A stretch of DNA of 45,114 nucleotides from a virus, in the IMG/VR virus record IMGVR_UViG_3300028384_001190, positions 1 to 45,114 of that record, one strand, 5' to 3'. Below, in pieces: positions 32,242 through 43,090 of the stretch. Position numbers and translations under genes: made by a program. The notes below the pieces were generated by a model that was given only the letters and a program-made list of their open reading frames with translations, had not been told where the DNA came from and searched no databases. The stretch's first letter is position 1; each line of letters starts with the position of its first letter.

Positions 32242-35200
32242 TTAAGCTGATAAGTCTCCTATTTGAACTCTGAGTGTTGCAGTGTTACTTACGTTCTCAA
32301 ATATTTTTATATAATTTGACTTAATTTCTAGCCTACTATTACTTGAACTAACAACCAAAGCATCCGCGCTTAGGAAGCCGCCTCCACTGTTTGAAGTTCT
32401 TTCAGTAAAAGTAATACTACTAGTAGATCCTGCGGCTAATCCGCTAGGAGCTTGGAATACTCGTCCTGTAGGTATATGCCAATAGACGTCCCCTTCTAGA
32501 ATTCGCTTATCCTCAGCTCTTCCAGTTGATGTTTGCCTAAAGTCAGATACAAACTTCGCCTGACTACCAGTAGTTGTCATTGTTCCAGCTGCTGCATCTG
32601 GAGAAGCACCCTGAGTATCAAAAGCAATAGCATTTCCTGCAGAGCCTACTGGACCTGTTGGGCCAATTGTTCCTGTAAGCCCTGTCGGACCGTCTGGACC
32701 TGTAGCACCTGTATTACCTTGAGGACCTGTTGGACCTGTGCCGCCTGTTGGACCGTCTGGGCCTGTTGGGCCACTGGGACCTGTTGGTCCATCAGCACCT
32801 TCTTTTGATTTTGAGAATGTTTGGAAAGATTCTATATCTGTATTAATGTTTTCAACATTTATAGAAAAATCAATAAATCCAGTATCTGCAGTAAAGGCAG
32901 TAATTGGACCAAATACAAGAGAGTCCCCTGATATAGTCGGAGTTGCTGCAGTAACACTTGATGTAGTAGTGCTTACACTAAACTCTCCTGCTCCAGGAGT
33001 TCCTGTTACAGGAGTAAGAGGATTGCCTCCTCTATATATCTCAATCGTTGTCCCCGATCCTGTAAAGTCTGGATTATTTCCATCGACATCAGTAGGAACA
33101 GTGTGTGCTGAGTTTGTATTAACAATTGTAATACCAGCTTTTGCATCAATACCAATAATAGAGATTGTGTCAAACGCAAGCTCACTTTGATTTCCGTCTG
33201 ATACTCCTACACGAATTTGATTATTTGTGAAAGGACTACTTGGAATTGTATAAGCTTTTGTAGCTGTAGAACTAAATACGGTGTCATCAGTAAACCCGTC
33301 GCCTGTAAACTTAAAGAAAGGAGTATCAACATTTTGCGCAGTTGCCGTAAGTGTTAATGTTCCGCTAGGGTCTGGAGTTCCATCAGTGTATACAATCGAA
33401 TAATCAGGAGATGTAAGTTTTACTGCAGATGCATTTGAACCTCCGGCTCCTGTCGCTCCTGTTGGACCTTCTACACCTTCAAACGACTTTGAAAATGTTT
33501 GTACGTTTGTAAATGTTTGAGTAACGTCTGTGCCCTCTGCTTGAATTACATAGGTAATACTTGCAGTTGCCGCTGACATTGCAGAGGCGGCGCCCATAAT
33601 AAACTGCTTATTCAGGGTGTCAAGAGTGGGACTAGAATCTGCTGTAATATCTGTGGCATTAACCTGACTTACTCTGAACTCTCCAGTTCCCGGAGATGTA
33701 GATACAGGAGTAAGCTGAGTATTTCCTCTATAAACTTCGATAATTGTTCCAGAGCCGGTGTATATACCAGTACTTCCATCTGTATCACCGGTGTCCACAG
33801 GAATAGTATGTGCAGAGTTACTATTTATTATACTAATACCGCTGGAACCGTCAGAAAGGCCTACAATACTTATCGTATCGAACGCAAGTTCAGTTTGCTG
33901 AGTTCCTACAAGAGCGCCATCAGATACTCCTACTCGAATAGTATTTGTAGTAAATGCTGTGGCAGGAATAGTGTATGTTTTAGTATTTCCAGATGCAAAC
34001 ACTGTATCGTCAGTAAATCCATCACCCGTAAACTTAAACCATGGAGTTGTAAGGTTTTGTGCACTCGCAGTAAGAGTTAGCGTTCCAGTAGGAGTAGGAG
34101 TGCCTTCTTCATCATATACAATTGAGTAATCATCAGAAGTAAGTTTTACTGATACAGCATCTTCGCCTGCTGAGCCTTCTCCAAAGAATCCAATTAATAC
34201 TGGAGTTGACCAGTCTGTAGGGTCAGCGTCAATCGTATATGTGGTTCCTTGAGAGATAGCTGCTGCCGTTGTCTTCCATAAATACTGAAGGCTTTGACTA
34301 AGACTTGTAGCAGTTGAAGACCAGCTGTTTCCTGGAGTTCCTGTAATAGTTCCGTCAGCAAATGTATAAGTTACATCTGTATTAGGCAAGCTTGGCTGTG
34401 TTGCTGAGTTATTTGTTAAGAAAAGCTCAACAACCGCAGTATTTAAAGGCCCTTCTGACGAAAATTGCGCAGCACTACTCCACTCACTTGAAGCAATCTC
34501 ATCAGTAAGGCCAGAACCGTTTGCAGTTGCGGCAACAACCCAAAGAGGTTGTGTAGCAGTAGTTGTAGGTCCATTAGGAGAAGTATACCACCCCGAATCT
34601 CCTTCTTCAAACTTTGTGTCTCCTCCGCTAGTATCAATTGTACCTGTAGTAAGATCTACAACTACGGGATCTAACCCAGAAGTGCTGCTACTTGGATCGG
34701 TATTGCTCGCCTTATATAGATAAACTAATGATGCACTAGTTCCTGCTGTTCCACCTTTTGATTTTGCGAAAGTTTGAAACTTTGTTAAATCAAGATTTCC
34801 ACCTCCGTCAGCAACTCCGCCAATTGTTATAGTGTATTCTAAAAGCTCTTGGTCTTCTGAAAGTTCATCAAACCCATGATCTGCTACAGTGGCAATATTT
34901 GTTCCACTTCCGCTTATAGCGCCTTCTATAATATCCGCATTGTCTGTAATTGCAACGCCAAATTGATTACTACCTACTGTTCCAGAAGTATAAGTATAGT
35001 TACTTCCATTTACAAATACTTCAATAGTTGTGCCTGAGCCAGATACAGCATTATCATATCCAACAAGAGGCTCGCCGTCTGAATCACAGCCAATGGCATG
35101 AGTTTCGTTCGAGAAAGAAACAAATATACCAGAGCCTCCGGTTTTTATTCCAAGAATAGAAATAGAGTCTGTAGCAAGAATATCATCATTTGCAATTGCA

Positions 35201-38200
35201 GGAGTTTGAGCAGATTGATTCCAGCCTGAAGGCTTTTCAGCAACCTCAACCTCCATAAGCTTTGTGCCGCCACCATCAGTGCCAAAGCTATCTACAGTAG
35301 CAGGCGGGGTAAAGGGAGCAGTGCTTGTTTCAGACCATTCCTCTCCTGATACCGCTTCGTAAACTGTGCCATCTATAGTAAACCTATACAAAGGTTCAGT
35401 AAAGCTTCCTGTAGAAGCAGTTAAATCAATATCTGAGTCTCCAGATCCTTGATAAGAAGGAGAGTCCCCGTCTGCACTATATACTATTGAATAATCTTCT
35501 GCTGTAAGTTTTACAACTCGAGCAAGATTACCGGAAGCTTGTCTCTTCAGCTTTGCAATAACCCACTCACCTGTGCGTATTTTATTTGCATTATCTGGAT
35601 CGTTTTTCTCTCGGACTGTGCCGGTAATAGTTATAGCGGTTCCGTCGCCATACTGAATATTATCAGATACCGCTTCACTTACTTCAGTAAAGATTGTTTT
35701 TTCGTATTCTTGTTTTAGCCCTCCGGATACTGCACCTGTGGGATAGTTTGCTGCTTGAAAGTCTGTATCCGAAGTTCCATTGAGATCTGTGCTTGTCCAC
35801 TCAAACTTAAATTCAGGCTCTTCATAACCAATAGCCAAGCCCCTTACTTTAAGGCTGGGGGGTTGTTGATCTGCTTCGTCCAAGTCATTATACAGTAAAT
35901 AAGCTGTATCGGAGTCAAGCACTAGTTGTCGTTGAGAAGCTAAATCAGAAATTGTATAAAACTGGTCAAAACTAATTTGTCCATCTGATGAGAAAGATAC
36001 TGCACCAAGTAAAAAGTCTTCTGATCTTTTTAAATTTAAACGATTCTTTTGAGTTACTTCATCTGTAATTGTAGCGTCGGGGAACACTGAATCAATATAC
36101 ATTTCTGTATTATTACGAATAAAAGTTACTCTTGCTCCTGCTCCGTTCTGGAATCTTACAAAAGAGCCTATTTCTAGTTGAGTAGTAAAAAGAGTATTTG
36201 TTCCTGTAACTTTTGAAGTAGTTCCATCAATTGTGCAAGTGCCGGTTATATTTGTCCAAGGATCGTCAAACTCAGTATCCTCAAACATATACAAACCAGT
36301 GCTGTCATCAATTCTTCGCGAAACAAGTTTTAATGGATCAACTGCTCCGTCGTTAAATTCATCAAAGTCGACCATAATATAGGCCAGTGGTTTAGGAGTA
36401 GCGTCTGTAGTTGTCTCCCAAGCCCAGTCATTTGTTGAATATCCGTCTCTAGTAATTGTCCAATCATTCGCACTTCCTGAGCCATTTGCAAGAGTTACAT
36501 TTATAGTGAGTGCAGTGCCACTGACACTTGTAATGGTGCCAACTAAATAGTTATTGCTATTCGAATCGCTTGTAGCTTTTAACTCTATTCCTTCTACATA
36601 CAAGGCATTTCCAGCAGCAAGAGTAAATGTCTTACTTCCAGCGCTAATTGCATGGGTTGTTGTAGAAGTGGTAACATAAGCAGTTCCGGCAAGTTTCTGC
36701 AGGCCTTGGCTTATGGAAGAATTATTTGTAGGATTATTTGTAGATATTCTACCCAACGCCTGCGGAGGGGCTAGTGTAACTTCAGATTTTTCAAACTGGA
36801 ATCGTTGACCCCCAGTTGTTAAATCCGCAATACTTGAATTAGCTGTCGCAGAGCCTCCCGCGTATATTTCACCAATTTTATTCGAATCTGTAGCGTTATC
36901 CAAGCCAGTTTGATGGAAGGTTCTCACGTAAGGTGATTTATTTCCTCTACCAGTAACTATTCTTATTGAAAATCTATACTTTCCTTCGGGTAGTGGAGCA
37001 AACTCATAAGATGTTTCTCCTCGAGGCACACTAATTGGGCTAGGAACATTTGGAACATTATGCTTTAGCTCATAATAGTCTATAAAGTCAAAGGCTTCTG
37101 GGGGCTCCCAGAATAAACTAACTTTACGAGTTTTTGCATTTGTATTGTCTACTTCTCTACTAATAAGATACTGACACGCAGGAGCTTCACTAGGCTCTCC
37201 AATAAATATATTCTCTGGAATCTGCCCAAGCTCGTAGTCTACTTCTACTGCCAAATATTTTTCAGGATAGTACTCTACTGCACTAACACCAAAGACATTA
37301 TCTTCTTCTTGGGCAATACCTAAAACTCTGTATTGACGTGTTGAGTCATAAGTTTCAAGGTTATCAAGAGTTTCTCTAAGCGCCCACACAGTATTTGCAG
37401 GAGGATTAACCGTAAAAGTTCCACTAATTGTAAGAGAGTCTGTTGACTGCCCAGAAGTAGTAGATACAGTATGCTCCTCTACATGGGTATAAGGCTTCCA
37501 AGATAGAGATATTAATTCGCCGCCAGTAGAAGCAGTCCAAGCATTAGAAGCTCGCTCTACTGTATTTATATCTCGTAAAGTTCTTCCTGCTGTAGTATCA
37601 TTTTCATCTGTGTCAACATAAGCTTGAGTTACTTTTTCACCTTTTTCAAAGGTGCCTACACCGCTCACAGTAATAGAACTACCAATATTATACGCTGCAG
37701 GCTCTGTAACTAAAGTATTTAAAGTATATGTTGCTCCTGAGACAAGCTGAACTTCTCTATCAAGAGTGATTGTATTATTTGTAGATGACGACGTTCTACC
37801 GCTTAAAACTTTTCCAAATCTATCTGCGTCTTGAACATTAATAATATCGCCGGGGCGCAAATAAATTGCAGAAAGAGCAGTTTTAAATGCTACAACTTCT
37901 GTTTGATTTTGTGCAGTCCAAAGCTTCCATCTACCATAGCGAATTGCTTGCCCTTCCGAAGTACAGCCAAATGCAACAGCATTGAGCTTATTAACTCGTC
38001 CTGATTTTACAATGTCGTTTCGATCTTCTACAATTAAAGGAACAGGTCTGTAATCTAAATCTGGGTCGTTCCAAGTTACAATAATTTGGTTTGCTTTTGT
38101 TCGATTTCCTGCAGTCTGATACGAAAATATTCCGTCAATTATATTACCTTTAGTAAATGTGTATACAGGATCAGCAGGAGCATCTAAAATTGGAGTAAGT

Positions 38201-40152
38201 TGGCCATCCATCCAGAAGAGTATACCTCTGAAAATAGTTGCCATGTCTTTTAAAACTTTATATGCTTCTTCTGCTTTTGTAAGGAATAAGTTTGCTCTAA
38301 ATCGGGGTTCTGTTCCACCATTTCCATCGTCTACGAGCTCATCACAATATCGAGCAACTCGGTAGAGAGAATATATATCAATATCCAAGTCTGGATCAAT
38401 ATACTCTCCAAGGCCGTATCGCTTATTAGTAAGAATGTCGTAAAACACCCAAGCAGGGTTATCTGTAAATTGTAGCTGATCTTTAAAATCGCCTTCCCAC
38501 CAATCGGCATAGACTGCGACTCCGTCCGCGGTGTATTCTCGAGGAGTATAAGAAGTAGGCACTCTTACGAGTTTGCCTCGCATATCATAGCTAAGTCTTG
38601 GAATTCTGTTAAATTGACGAGAATCAAAGCTAATGCCAGCAACTGAAGTGTATGGATAATAAAGTCTGTCTCTTACAGTTGCGATTATACTTGCAACTTG
38701 AGAAGTACTATCCCCTTGTTGATAATCTGCATCTTCTCCAGTCTTATTCGCCCCCGTTACATCTACCGCTAAGTCAACATGCCGAGTGAGTCGAGCAATT
38801 CGTATTTTAAAGTCATAAAAACCATTGCGCTGATCTCTAAGGGTTCCAATATCTACAAAATGTTGCCAAGAAAGCTGTGCTCCAAAATTTGCAGTATGTA
38901 CTACATTTCCAAAAACGGGTTCGTATGCTCCAAAGCCTGCGCCCTGAGTGTCTTCGAAAGCAATATCAACAGAATAAATTGCAGTATTTGAGTGTTCTTC
39001 GCCGTCTTCTTTATTAATACACTGAAGTCTTCCATACTTTATTTCAAAACTAATTATATCGCCTTGCTCTCTAATTAAGTCCTGTTGTTCTGCAGGAAAC
39101 AAGCCTGGCGTAATAAATACAGCAGAAGTTGCTCCATCATCCTCGGCACTTCTACCCTCTGCATATCCTCCGGTAGAGAATAAAGTTATCCCTTCTTGTT
39201 GCGCAACAGAAGGTTGAAGTTGTTTAAGAGTACTTGTAGACGGCTGAGAGCTAACAGGAATATTAATGCCCCCGCCTACTCCTCCCCAGGTTTTTATAAC
39301 ATTTTGAACTGTAGAGCCATTTACAAATTGAACATTAAGATTTGCAGTTTTACCTTCTTCTAAGTCTGGATTTATGCCTGGCAAGTTTGCTGTACTTTGT
39401 TTAAGTAAGTTATACTTATACGTTCCTGCATCAGGATTGCCCACAGGTAAAAGAGTAATTTGAGTTTCTGTTATTTCTTCTACCGGAACAACCACCGTCT
39501 TTCTTACAGACACGCTTTGATTGTTTGTAAAAGTTTGACTAAAGAAAGTATAATTTATAGTTGCTGTACCATTACCATTGTCAGTTAAATCTGCTATAAG
39601 AAAGTTGCCTGCAGCATCAGTTATCTGAGTTACGGTAAGATTAGATCCAACAAATCCAGCATCGTTATTCGCAGACCCATCAAAAGCAGTAGAGGTAAGT
39701 GTTGCTCTCCACTTTCCACTAAAAAGTGGGCCTTGCCCTAGGTATGTGATATTAGAAATTGTTACATTATCTAAGGATACAACTTCTACACTAGCGGAGC
39801 ACCCGCTTTGTTCTGTATACTGCCCAATTGCTTCTTCAGGAGCATTTGCATCTAAAGTTCCTGTTCTGCTACTTCCACTAAAAGTAACTTCTCCTTCAAA
39901 CTGAAACTGTGCAAAGTCATTTGAATCAGAAATATTTCTCGTTGAGAAAAATACAGCATCTGCGGGATCAACTGCTCGAGTATTATTAAAGTAGACAGAA
40001 GCACTTCCCTCTGTTAAACCCCAGACAGGCCCTTCACAAAGAGCTTCAACCATTTGTATTCTTTGAGAGGTAGAATATGGGGGCGCACCGCCGCCCGCTC
40101 CAAAGCCCTGAAGAAACGGAGAATTATAATTAAAATTTACAATACCTTCCAT
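32242..40152 (-). CDS. Giant tail tip / host-specificity protein, lambda gpJ-like, with collagen-like stalk
   Basis: Central tail-tip protein of 2636 residues, about twice lambda gpJ. The N-terminal half is gp[20 protein letters not shown] near the start, [40 protein letters not shown] near residue 560, [20 protein letters not shown], and [17 protein letters not shown] fibronectin III-like domain follows at about 1020-1105 ([20 protein letters not shown]). The C-terminal half holds three beta modules each opening VKLTxxDYSIVY and closing in FSKS or FAKS (near 1546-1800, 2000-2225, 2242-2450), a collagen-like segment at about 2451-2506, and a tip ending [14 protein letters not shown] and [10 protein letters not shown], similar to gpJ ends. 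AGGAG precedes the start. It should form a trimeric spike contacting the receptor. Confidence 0.95.
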   Translation of the reverse strand: MEGIVNFNYNSPFLQGFGAGGGAPPYSTSQRIQMVEALCEGPVWGLTEGSASVYFNNTRAVDPADAVFFSTRNISDSNDFAQFQFEGEVTFSGSSRTGTLDANAPEEAIGQYTEQSGCSASVEVVSLDNVTISNITYLGQGPLFSGKWRATLTSTAFDGSANNDAGFVGSNLTVTQITDAAGNFLIADLTDNGNGTATINYTFFSQTFTNNQSVSVRKTVVVPVEEITETQITLLPVGNPDAGTYKYNLLKQSTANLPGINPDLEEGKTANLNVQFVNGSTVQNVIKTWGGVGGGINIPVSSQPSTSTLKQLQPSVAQQEGITLFSTGGYAEGRSAEDDGATSAVFITPGLFPAEQQDLIREQGDIISFEIKYGRLQCINKEDGEEHSNTAIYSVDIAFEDTQGAGFGAYEPVFGNVVHTANFGAQLSWQHFVDIGTLRDQRNGFYDFKIRIARLTRHVDLAVDVTGANKTGEDADYQQGDSTSQVASIIATVRDRLYYPYTSVAGISFDSRQFNRIPRLSYDMRGKLVRVPTSYTPREYTADGVAVYADWWEGDFKDQLQFTDNPAWVFYDILTNKRYGLGEYIDPDLDIDIYSLYRVARYCDELVDDGNGGTEPRFRANLFLTKAEEAYKVLKDMATIFRGILFWMDGQLTPILDAPADPVYTFTKGNIIDGIFSYQTAGNRTKANQIIVTWNDPDLDYRPVPLIVEDRNDIVKSGRVNKLNAVAFGCTSEGQAIRYGRWKLWTAQNQTEVVAFKTALSAIYLRPGDIINVQDADRFGKVLSGRTSSSTNNTITLDREVQLVSGATYTLNTLVTEPAAYNIGSSITVSGVGTFEKGEKVTQAYVDTDENDTTAGRTLRDINTVERASNAWTASTGGELISLSWKPYTHVEEHTVSTTSGQSTDSLTISGTFTVNPPANTVWALRETLDNLETYDSTRQYRVLGIAQEEDNVFGVSAVEYYPEKYLAVEVDYELGQIPENIFIGEPSEAPACQYLISREVDNTNAKTRKVSLFWEPPEAFDFIDYYELKHNVPNVPSPISVPRGETSYEFAPLPEGKYRFSIRIVTGRGNKSPYVRTFHQTGLDNATDSNKIGEIYAGGSATANSSIADLTTGGQRFQFEKSEVTLAPPQALGRISTNNPTNNSSISQGLQKLAGTAYVTTSTTTHAISAGSKTFTLAAGNALYVEGIELKATSDSNSNNYLVGTITSVSGTALTINVTLANGSGSANDWTITRDGYSTNDWAWETTTDATPKPLAYIMVDFDEFNDGAVDPLKLVSRRIDDSTGLYMFEDTEFDDPWTNITGTCTIDGTTSKVTGTNTLFTTQLEIGSFVRFQNGAGARVTFIRNNTEMYIDSVFPDATITDEVTQKNRLNLKRSEDFLLGAVSFSSDGQISFDQFYTISDLASQRQLVLDSDTAYLLYNDLDEADQQPPSLKVRGLAIGYEEPEFKFEWTSTDLNGTSDTDFQAANYPTGAVSGGLKQEYEKTIFTEVSEAVSDNIQYGDGTAITITGTVREKNDPDNANKIRTGEWVIAKLKRQASGNLARVVKLTAEDYSIVYSADGDSPSYQGSGDSDIDLTASTGSFTEPLYRFTIDGTVYEAVSGEEWSETSTAPFTPPATVDSFGTDGGGTKLMEVEVAEKPSGWNQSAQTPAIANDDILATDSISILGIKTGGSGIFVSFSNETHAIGCDSDGEPLVGYDNAVSGSGTTIEVFVNGSNYTYTSGTVGSNQFGVAITDNADIIEGAISGSGTNIATVADHGFDELSEDQELLEYTITIGGVADGGGNLDLTKFQTFAKSKGGTAGTSASLVYLYKASNTDPSSSTSGLDPVVVDLTTGTIDTSGGDTKFEEGDSGWYTSPNGPTTTATQPLWVVAATANGSGLTDEIASSEWSSAAQFSSEGPLNTAVVELFLTNNSATQPSLPNTDVTYTFADGTITGTPGNSWSSTATSLSQSLQYLWKTTAAAISQGTTYTIDADPTDWSTPVLIGFFGEGSAGEDAVSVKLTSDDYSIVYDEEGTPTPTGTLTLTASAQNLTTPWFKFTGDGFTDDTVFASGNTKTYTIPATAFTTNTIRVGVSDGALVGTQQTELAFDTISIVGLSDGSSGISIINSNSAHTIPVDTGDTDGSTGIYTGSGTIIEVYRGNTQLTPVSTSPGTGEFRVSQVNATDITADSSPTLDTLNKQFIMGAASAMSAATASITYVIQAEGTDVTQTFTNVQTFSKSFEGVEGPTGATGAGGSNASAVKLTSPDYSIVYTDGTPDPSGTLTLTATAQNVDTPFFKFTGDGFTDDTVFSSTATKAYTIPSSPFTNNQIRVGVSDGNQSELAFDTISIIGIDAKAGITIVNTNSAHTVPTDVDGNNPDFTGSGTTIEIYRGGNPLTPVTGTPGAGEFSVSTTTSSVTAATPTISGDSLVFGPITAFTADTGFIDFSINVENINTDIESFQTFSKSKEGADGPTGPSGPTGPDGPTGGTGPTGPQGNTGATGPDGPTGLTGTIGPTGPVGSAGNAIAFDTQGASPDAAAGTMTTTGSQAKFVSDFRQTSTGRAEDKRILEGDVYWHIPTGRVFQAPSGLAAGSTSSITFTERTSNSGGGFLSADALVVSSSNSRLEIKSNYIKIFENVSNTATLRVQIGDLSA
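32632..32799 (-). repeat. Collagen-like Gly-X-Y region in the tip protein
   Basis: Eighteen consecutive Gly-X-Y triplets plus a final GN, over 56 codons. The commonest triplet is GPT ([19 protein letters not shown] is part of it), with [12 protein letters not shown] and GTI variants. Such stretches form trimeric triple helices in phage fibres and in bacterial proteins such as BclA, where the Thr of GPT repeats is O-glycosylated. Short GPTGATGAG-type pieces also occur between the preceding modules. Confidence 0.95.
32800..35514 (-). repeat. Three diverged Ig-like modules in the tip protein
   Basis: Protein-level repeats on the minus strand. Module 1 spans roughly 35514-34750, module 2 34149-33478, module 3 33423-32800. 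Each opens VKLTxxDYSIVY and includes DTISIxGI, an AHTxP or AHAIG element, GSGTxIEVY and a closing FxTFSKS or FQTFAKS. Modules 2 and 3 are much closer to each other ([13 protein letters not shown], [10 protein letters not shown], RGGNPLTPV or RGNTQLTPV) than to module 1, indicating a late duplication. Confidence 0.85.
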
Positions 40153-40164
40153 ATTTTATATCTC

Positions 40165-40977
40165 CTACGGGTTAAGATTTAGTATCGTGCTTGGATCAAA
40201 CGTGATATTAGGAGTAACATTTGGGGCTCCTACATTAATTTGTTCGGTCTGTCCTGGAATAGTCGGTTGATTTGGGTTTGGAGGATTTTGATCTGGAGGT
40301 GTCTCATTTGGCCCTCCAGGATTTTGATCATCATTATCCGGATCTGGCTCTATATCAGTGCCTCCGCTTGATACTCCAAAACCAGGTTCAGTAAATTGAG
40401 AGTTTTTGTTTCTTACGTCAAAATCAATCAGTCTACCGGGAATGCGTAGTCTCCCATACAGTAGAGGAACTGGATCGCCTTCTAAAATTGTTTGACCAGA
40501 TCCTTGAAATAAGTAACTTGAATCTTGTCGAGAGTCATTTTGAACATCTGTAGCAGGATCAGGAGCCATTAAATCTGCAAGTCCTGATAGAGCAAGACCT
40601 GCTGCTACTGAATACGCCGCGTAAAGCCAACCACCAGAGAGTGCTAAAGCAGGAATAATTACAAAAGCAATTACTGCAGCAGCAACAATTTTAAGTATTC
40701 CTCGAATAGCATTACCGGAGCCCTCAGGAGCAGGAGAAATATACATATCTCCCTCTCCAAAATTCATAATCAGCTCTTCATCTGTAGTAAGAGGTGAATC
40801 TTCTACGTGCATTATAAAACCAATATTTTTTTCGTGACACTCAGCAAGGTATGCTCGAAACTCAGGTCTTTGAGCATCAAGAGCTTTAAATACATCTCTA
40901 AAGCTCTGAGCATTCAAAGTTAAAACTTTACCAAACTTTTCTCCAAGTTCTCCATCAAGGTAAATTTTACGCTTCAT
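40165..40977 (-). CDS. Tail assembly protein, lambda gpI-like
   Basis: A 270-residue protein between the gpK-like and gpJ-like genes, the same position as lambda gpI. It opens with a ubiquitin-like segment (KIYLDGELGEKFGKVLTLNA), has a hydrophobic, glycine-rich middle (GILKIVAAAVIAFVIIPALA at about 92-111, then GGWLYAAYSVAAGLALSG), then GDPVPLLYGRLRIPG, a motif usual in this family, and finishes with an Asp/Asn/Pro-rich low-complexity tail. gpI acts in tip-complex assembly and is not in the mature virion in lambda. It overlaps the gpK-like gene by 11 bases. Confidence 0.88.
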   Translation of the reverse strand: MKRKIYLDGELGEKFGKVLTLNAQSFRDVFKALDAQRPEFRAYLAECHEKNIGFIMHVEDSPLTTDEELIMNFGEGDMYISPAPEGSGNAIRGILKIVAAAVIAFVIIPALALSGGWLYAAYSVAAGLALSGLADLMAPDPATDVQNDSRQDSSYLFQGSGQTILEGDPVPLLYGRLRIPGRLIDFDVRNKNSQFTEPGFGVSSGGTDIEPDPDNDDQNPGGPNETPPDQNPPNPNQPTIPGQTEQINVGAPNVTPNITFDPSTILNLNP

Positions 40978-41656
40978 GTCTATATATTCCTACTAAATAC
41001 TTTATCCAAAATGGATATAAACTTTCTCTACAAGAGAGCCTATATAATGCGTGATGAAAGAATGACTCATCACCTATATAAACCCCGCAATGGTTTGGCA
41101 CTTCCGACTCTAGTTGAAAAATTAAAACATCATTCTTTTGAGGAGCGCCGTCTACTTTTTTGTGATTCCAATTTTTAATGTAGTCTTCTGAAAAATAATT
41201 TAACTGCTTTTCGTAAAAACCTTCTTCAAAAGGCTCTCGAGGAGGAATATGTATTCCTTCCTGTGATAGCCAGTCTCTCATTGCTTCAAAACAATCTTTC
41301 ACGCCAAAGGCGTATTCTCTTCCAATTAAAGGGTAAAAATTTTTCTTTGGCTCTAGTATATTTAAATCCATGCTAGGATAAGAGTAAATATGATATGGTA
41401 TACCAAGAGCGTTACAACTATTTATATCATGCTCTGAAGGCTCATTACTTTGATCTACATGACTATGCACTATTGCAATAATATCATACTTTTTTCGAAT
41501 ATCTAAATACTCTTTGTGTGAAACAATAAAGTCTTTGTCGTCTTCTGCGATATTCGTGCAAGGAAACCAAGTCTTTTTGCCTTTTACTAATGCTACTACG
41601 CCACACCCTTCTCTTGGGTACTCTTTTTTAAAATGCTCTTCTATTTCGTGTATCAC
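40967..41656 (-). CDS. Tail tip protein, lambda gpK-like (JAB/MPN peptidase plus NlpC/P60 domain)
   Basis: A two-domain 229-residue protein. The N-terminal JAB/MPN domain has the full metal motif: E16 in REGCG and HSHVDQSNEPSEHD giving H64, H66, S74 and D77, the exact HxHx7Sx2D spacing. The C-terminal NlpC/P60-like domain has Cys122 in GVKDCFEAMRDWL and His189 in VPNHCGVYIG. Proteins of this type process tail components or cut peptidoglycan during DNA entry. Complete catalytic residues suggest both domains are active. It overlaps gpL by four bases and gpI by 11. Confidence 0.94.
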   Translation of the reverse strand: MIHEIEEHFKKEYPREGCGVVALVKGKKTWFPCTNIAEDDKDFIVSHKEYLDIRKKYDIIAIVHSHVDQSNEPSEHDINSCNALGIPYHIYSYPSMDLNILEPKKNFYPLIGREYAFGVKDCFEAMRDWLSQEGIHIPPREPFEEGFYEKQLNYFSEDYIKNWNHKKVDGAPQKNDVLIFQLESEVPNHCGVYIGDESFFHHALYRLSCRESLYPFWIKYLVGIYRHEA

Positions 41657-42639
41657 TTAAACTTTCTTGTTCCTGGGAACCCTCCAAAAGGTAAAGGAAC
41701 AAGCCTATTTACAGGATTTCCTTCTGCATCAACTCCTTGGTATCTAACTTTACAAGAGTTTAAAGTTTTACCACATATATCTATACGTTTCCAATATCTA
41801 CTTCCTTCTGTAGGCGGAGCATTTACTCCACTTGGATTTTTTATTGATTCCCAAATTTTTACAAAACCCGTTGTAGGGTATTTAATTTTTGTCCCTACTG
41901 AGTAAGACTGCTGCGATGTATAGCCGGTTCCAATTCCTGTAATTTCATTGTCATCTATATCGAAAAAAGAAGTTTGATCGTTTGTGTTTGTATACGTACA
42001 TCCAGAGCCTTCGTGTCCATCAATAGCAATTCCTTGGTATTTCCAAGGGCAGTATTTTCCTATGATTATTCGAGAGGGCAGTTTTACTCTCTCTAAATCA
42101 ATAGGAGAGACTAACTCATAAGATACTAGTAGAGGAGACTCTGCTTTAACTCTTTCAAGCACAAACGTTGATTTGGGAAACTCTATAGGTAAAGTAGTCG
42201 TCCATCCCGAAACATCTGACACTCTATATGTATTTTTATATAAAGTTCTTCTATAATTTACTCTTGATCCTAAAATGTCTTCTGGTTTAGCTACGCCATT
42301 TGCTTCTAAAATTTCTTGCCAAGTTTGCTCATCATCTGTTCCATCAGAGTTATCTGTAATACTTCGCCCCAAGCTTACTAGATTTGCTACATTAAGCATA
42401 GGGCGATTCTGAGCTCCATCAGACTGTATTTCTATACCAGTCATTTCAATGGGAATGGCAATATACTCATTTAAAGCCGATCCATCAGCAGTAGGAAAAT
42501 AAATATTTGCAGAACCGTCATCGAGTCCAGAAACTAAGCGTAAATCAATAGATGTAGAGCCCGGTAGAGTTATTTCAAAAAACTCTATTAGACTATCATT
42601 GATTGATTGAAGCTGAACTGTATCTATTAAATCAGTCAT
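41653..42639 (-). CDS. Minor tail protein, lambda gpL-like (iron-sulfur)
   Basis: A 328-residue tip protein. Four cysteines in the C-terminal domain, C197 (GKYCPWKY), C214 (GSGCTYTN), C289 and C296 (DICGKTLNSCKVRY), match the four-Cys arrangement that binds an iron-sulfur cluster in lambda gpL. The N-terminal half (VQLQSINDSLIEFFEITLPG, then RRTLYKNTYRVSDVSG) is a beta-barrel type domain. Compared with lambda gpL (232 residues) there are insertions, including a TSQQSYSVGTKIKYPTTGFV segment between the two Cys pairs. It lies two bases after gpM. Confidence 0.9.
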   Translation of the reverse strand: MTDLIDTVQLQSINDSLIEFFEITLPGSTSIDLRLVSGLDDGSANIYFPTADGSALNEYIAIPIEMTGIEIQSDGAQNRPMLNVANLVSLGRSITDNSDGTDDEQTWQEILEANGVAKPEDILGSRVNYRRTLYKNTYRVSDVSGWTTTLPIEFPKSTFVLERVKAESPLLVSYELVSPIDLERVKLPSRIIIGKYCPWKYQGIAIDGHEGSGCTYTNTNDQTSFFDIDDNEITGIGTGYTSQQSYSVGTKIKYPTTGFVKIWESIKNPSGVNAPPTEGSRYWKRIDICGKTLNSCKVRYQGVDAEGNPVNRLVPLPFGGFPGTRKFK

Positions 42640-42641
42640 TA

Positions 42642-43088
42642 TTAAGGCTCGTATACTCTTCTAAGTGTTGTAGTTAATGAATGTATTGCGTCTTGATTAT
42701 ACGCAATATTATACTTTTCTGTAGCAACTTTTATAGTTTCACCACTTAAAACAATATCAAAATTTGCTCCTACTTTATTATCTAAAAAAGCCGATAAAAT
42801 TACGATATCGTCTGCGTTTCTGTTATTAAAATTTACAGCAATATTTTCTTTCTTTGAGTTAATTCCGGAGCGGAGTCTTTGCTCGTATCCATCTCCAAAC
42901 TTTGCAACATAAGTTTCGTGCTCTGCTTGACGTCCGATACCCCTATCAAAACTATACTCTACTGTGTCACTTCCAAGCTGTGTCTCTCCAAATATAGAGT
43001 CAAGAAGTGTAGTATCTGTGATATTTGTGTAAAAAGTTGTATCATCAGATACTTCATCTCTTCTAATTGTTACTGAATAAGTAGCCAT
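42642..43088 (-). CDS. Minor tail protein, lambda gpM-like
   Basis: A 148-residue protein with the family-typical KFGDGYEQRLRSGIN segment (residues near 64-78), preceded by DRGIGRQAEHETY and followed by LSAFLDNKVGANFDI and a C-terminal strand pair. Position between the tape measure and gpL is the same as in lambda. gpM joins the distal tail tube to the tip complex. The gap to the tape-measure stop is two bases. Confidence 0.88.
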   Translation of the reverse strand: MATYSVTIRRDEVSDDTTFYTNITDTTLLDSIFGETQLGSDTVEYSFDRGIGRQAEHETYVAKFGDGYEQRLRSGINSKKENIAVNFNNRNADDIVILSAFLDNKVGANFDIVLSGETIKVATEKYNIAYNQDAIHSLTTTLRRVYEP

Positions 43089-43090
43089 TC

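Noticed and set aside
32533-32808. Cys- and Trp-rich frame on the plus strand
   Set aside because: It is the antisense of the Gly-X-Y repeat of the tip protein and is explained by that repeat.
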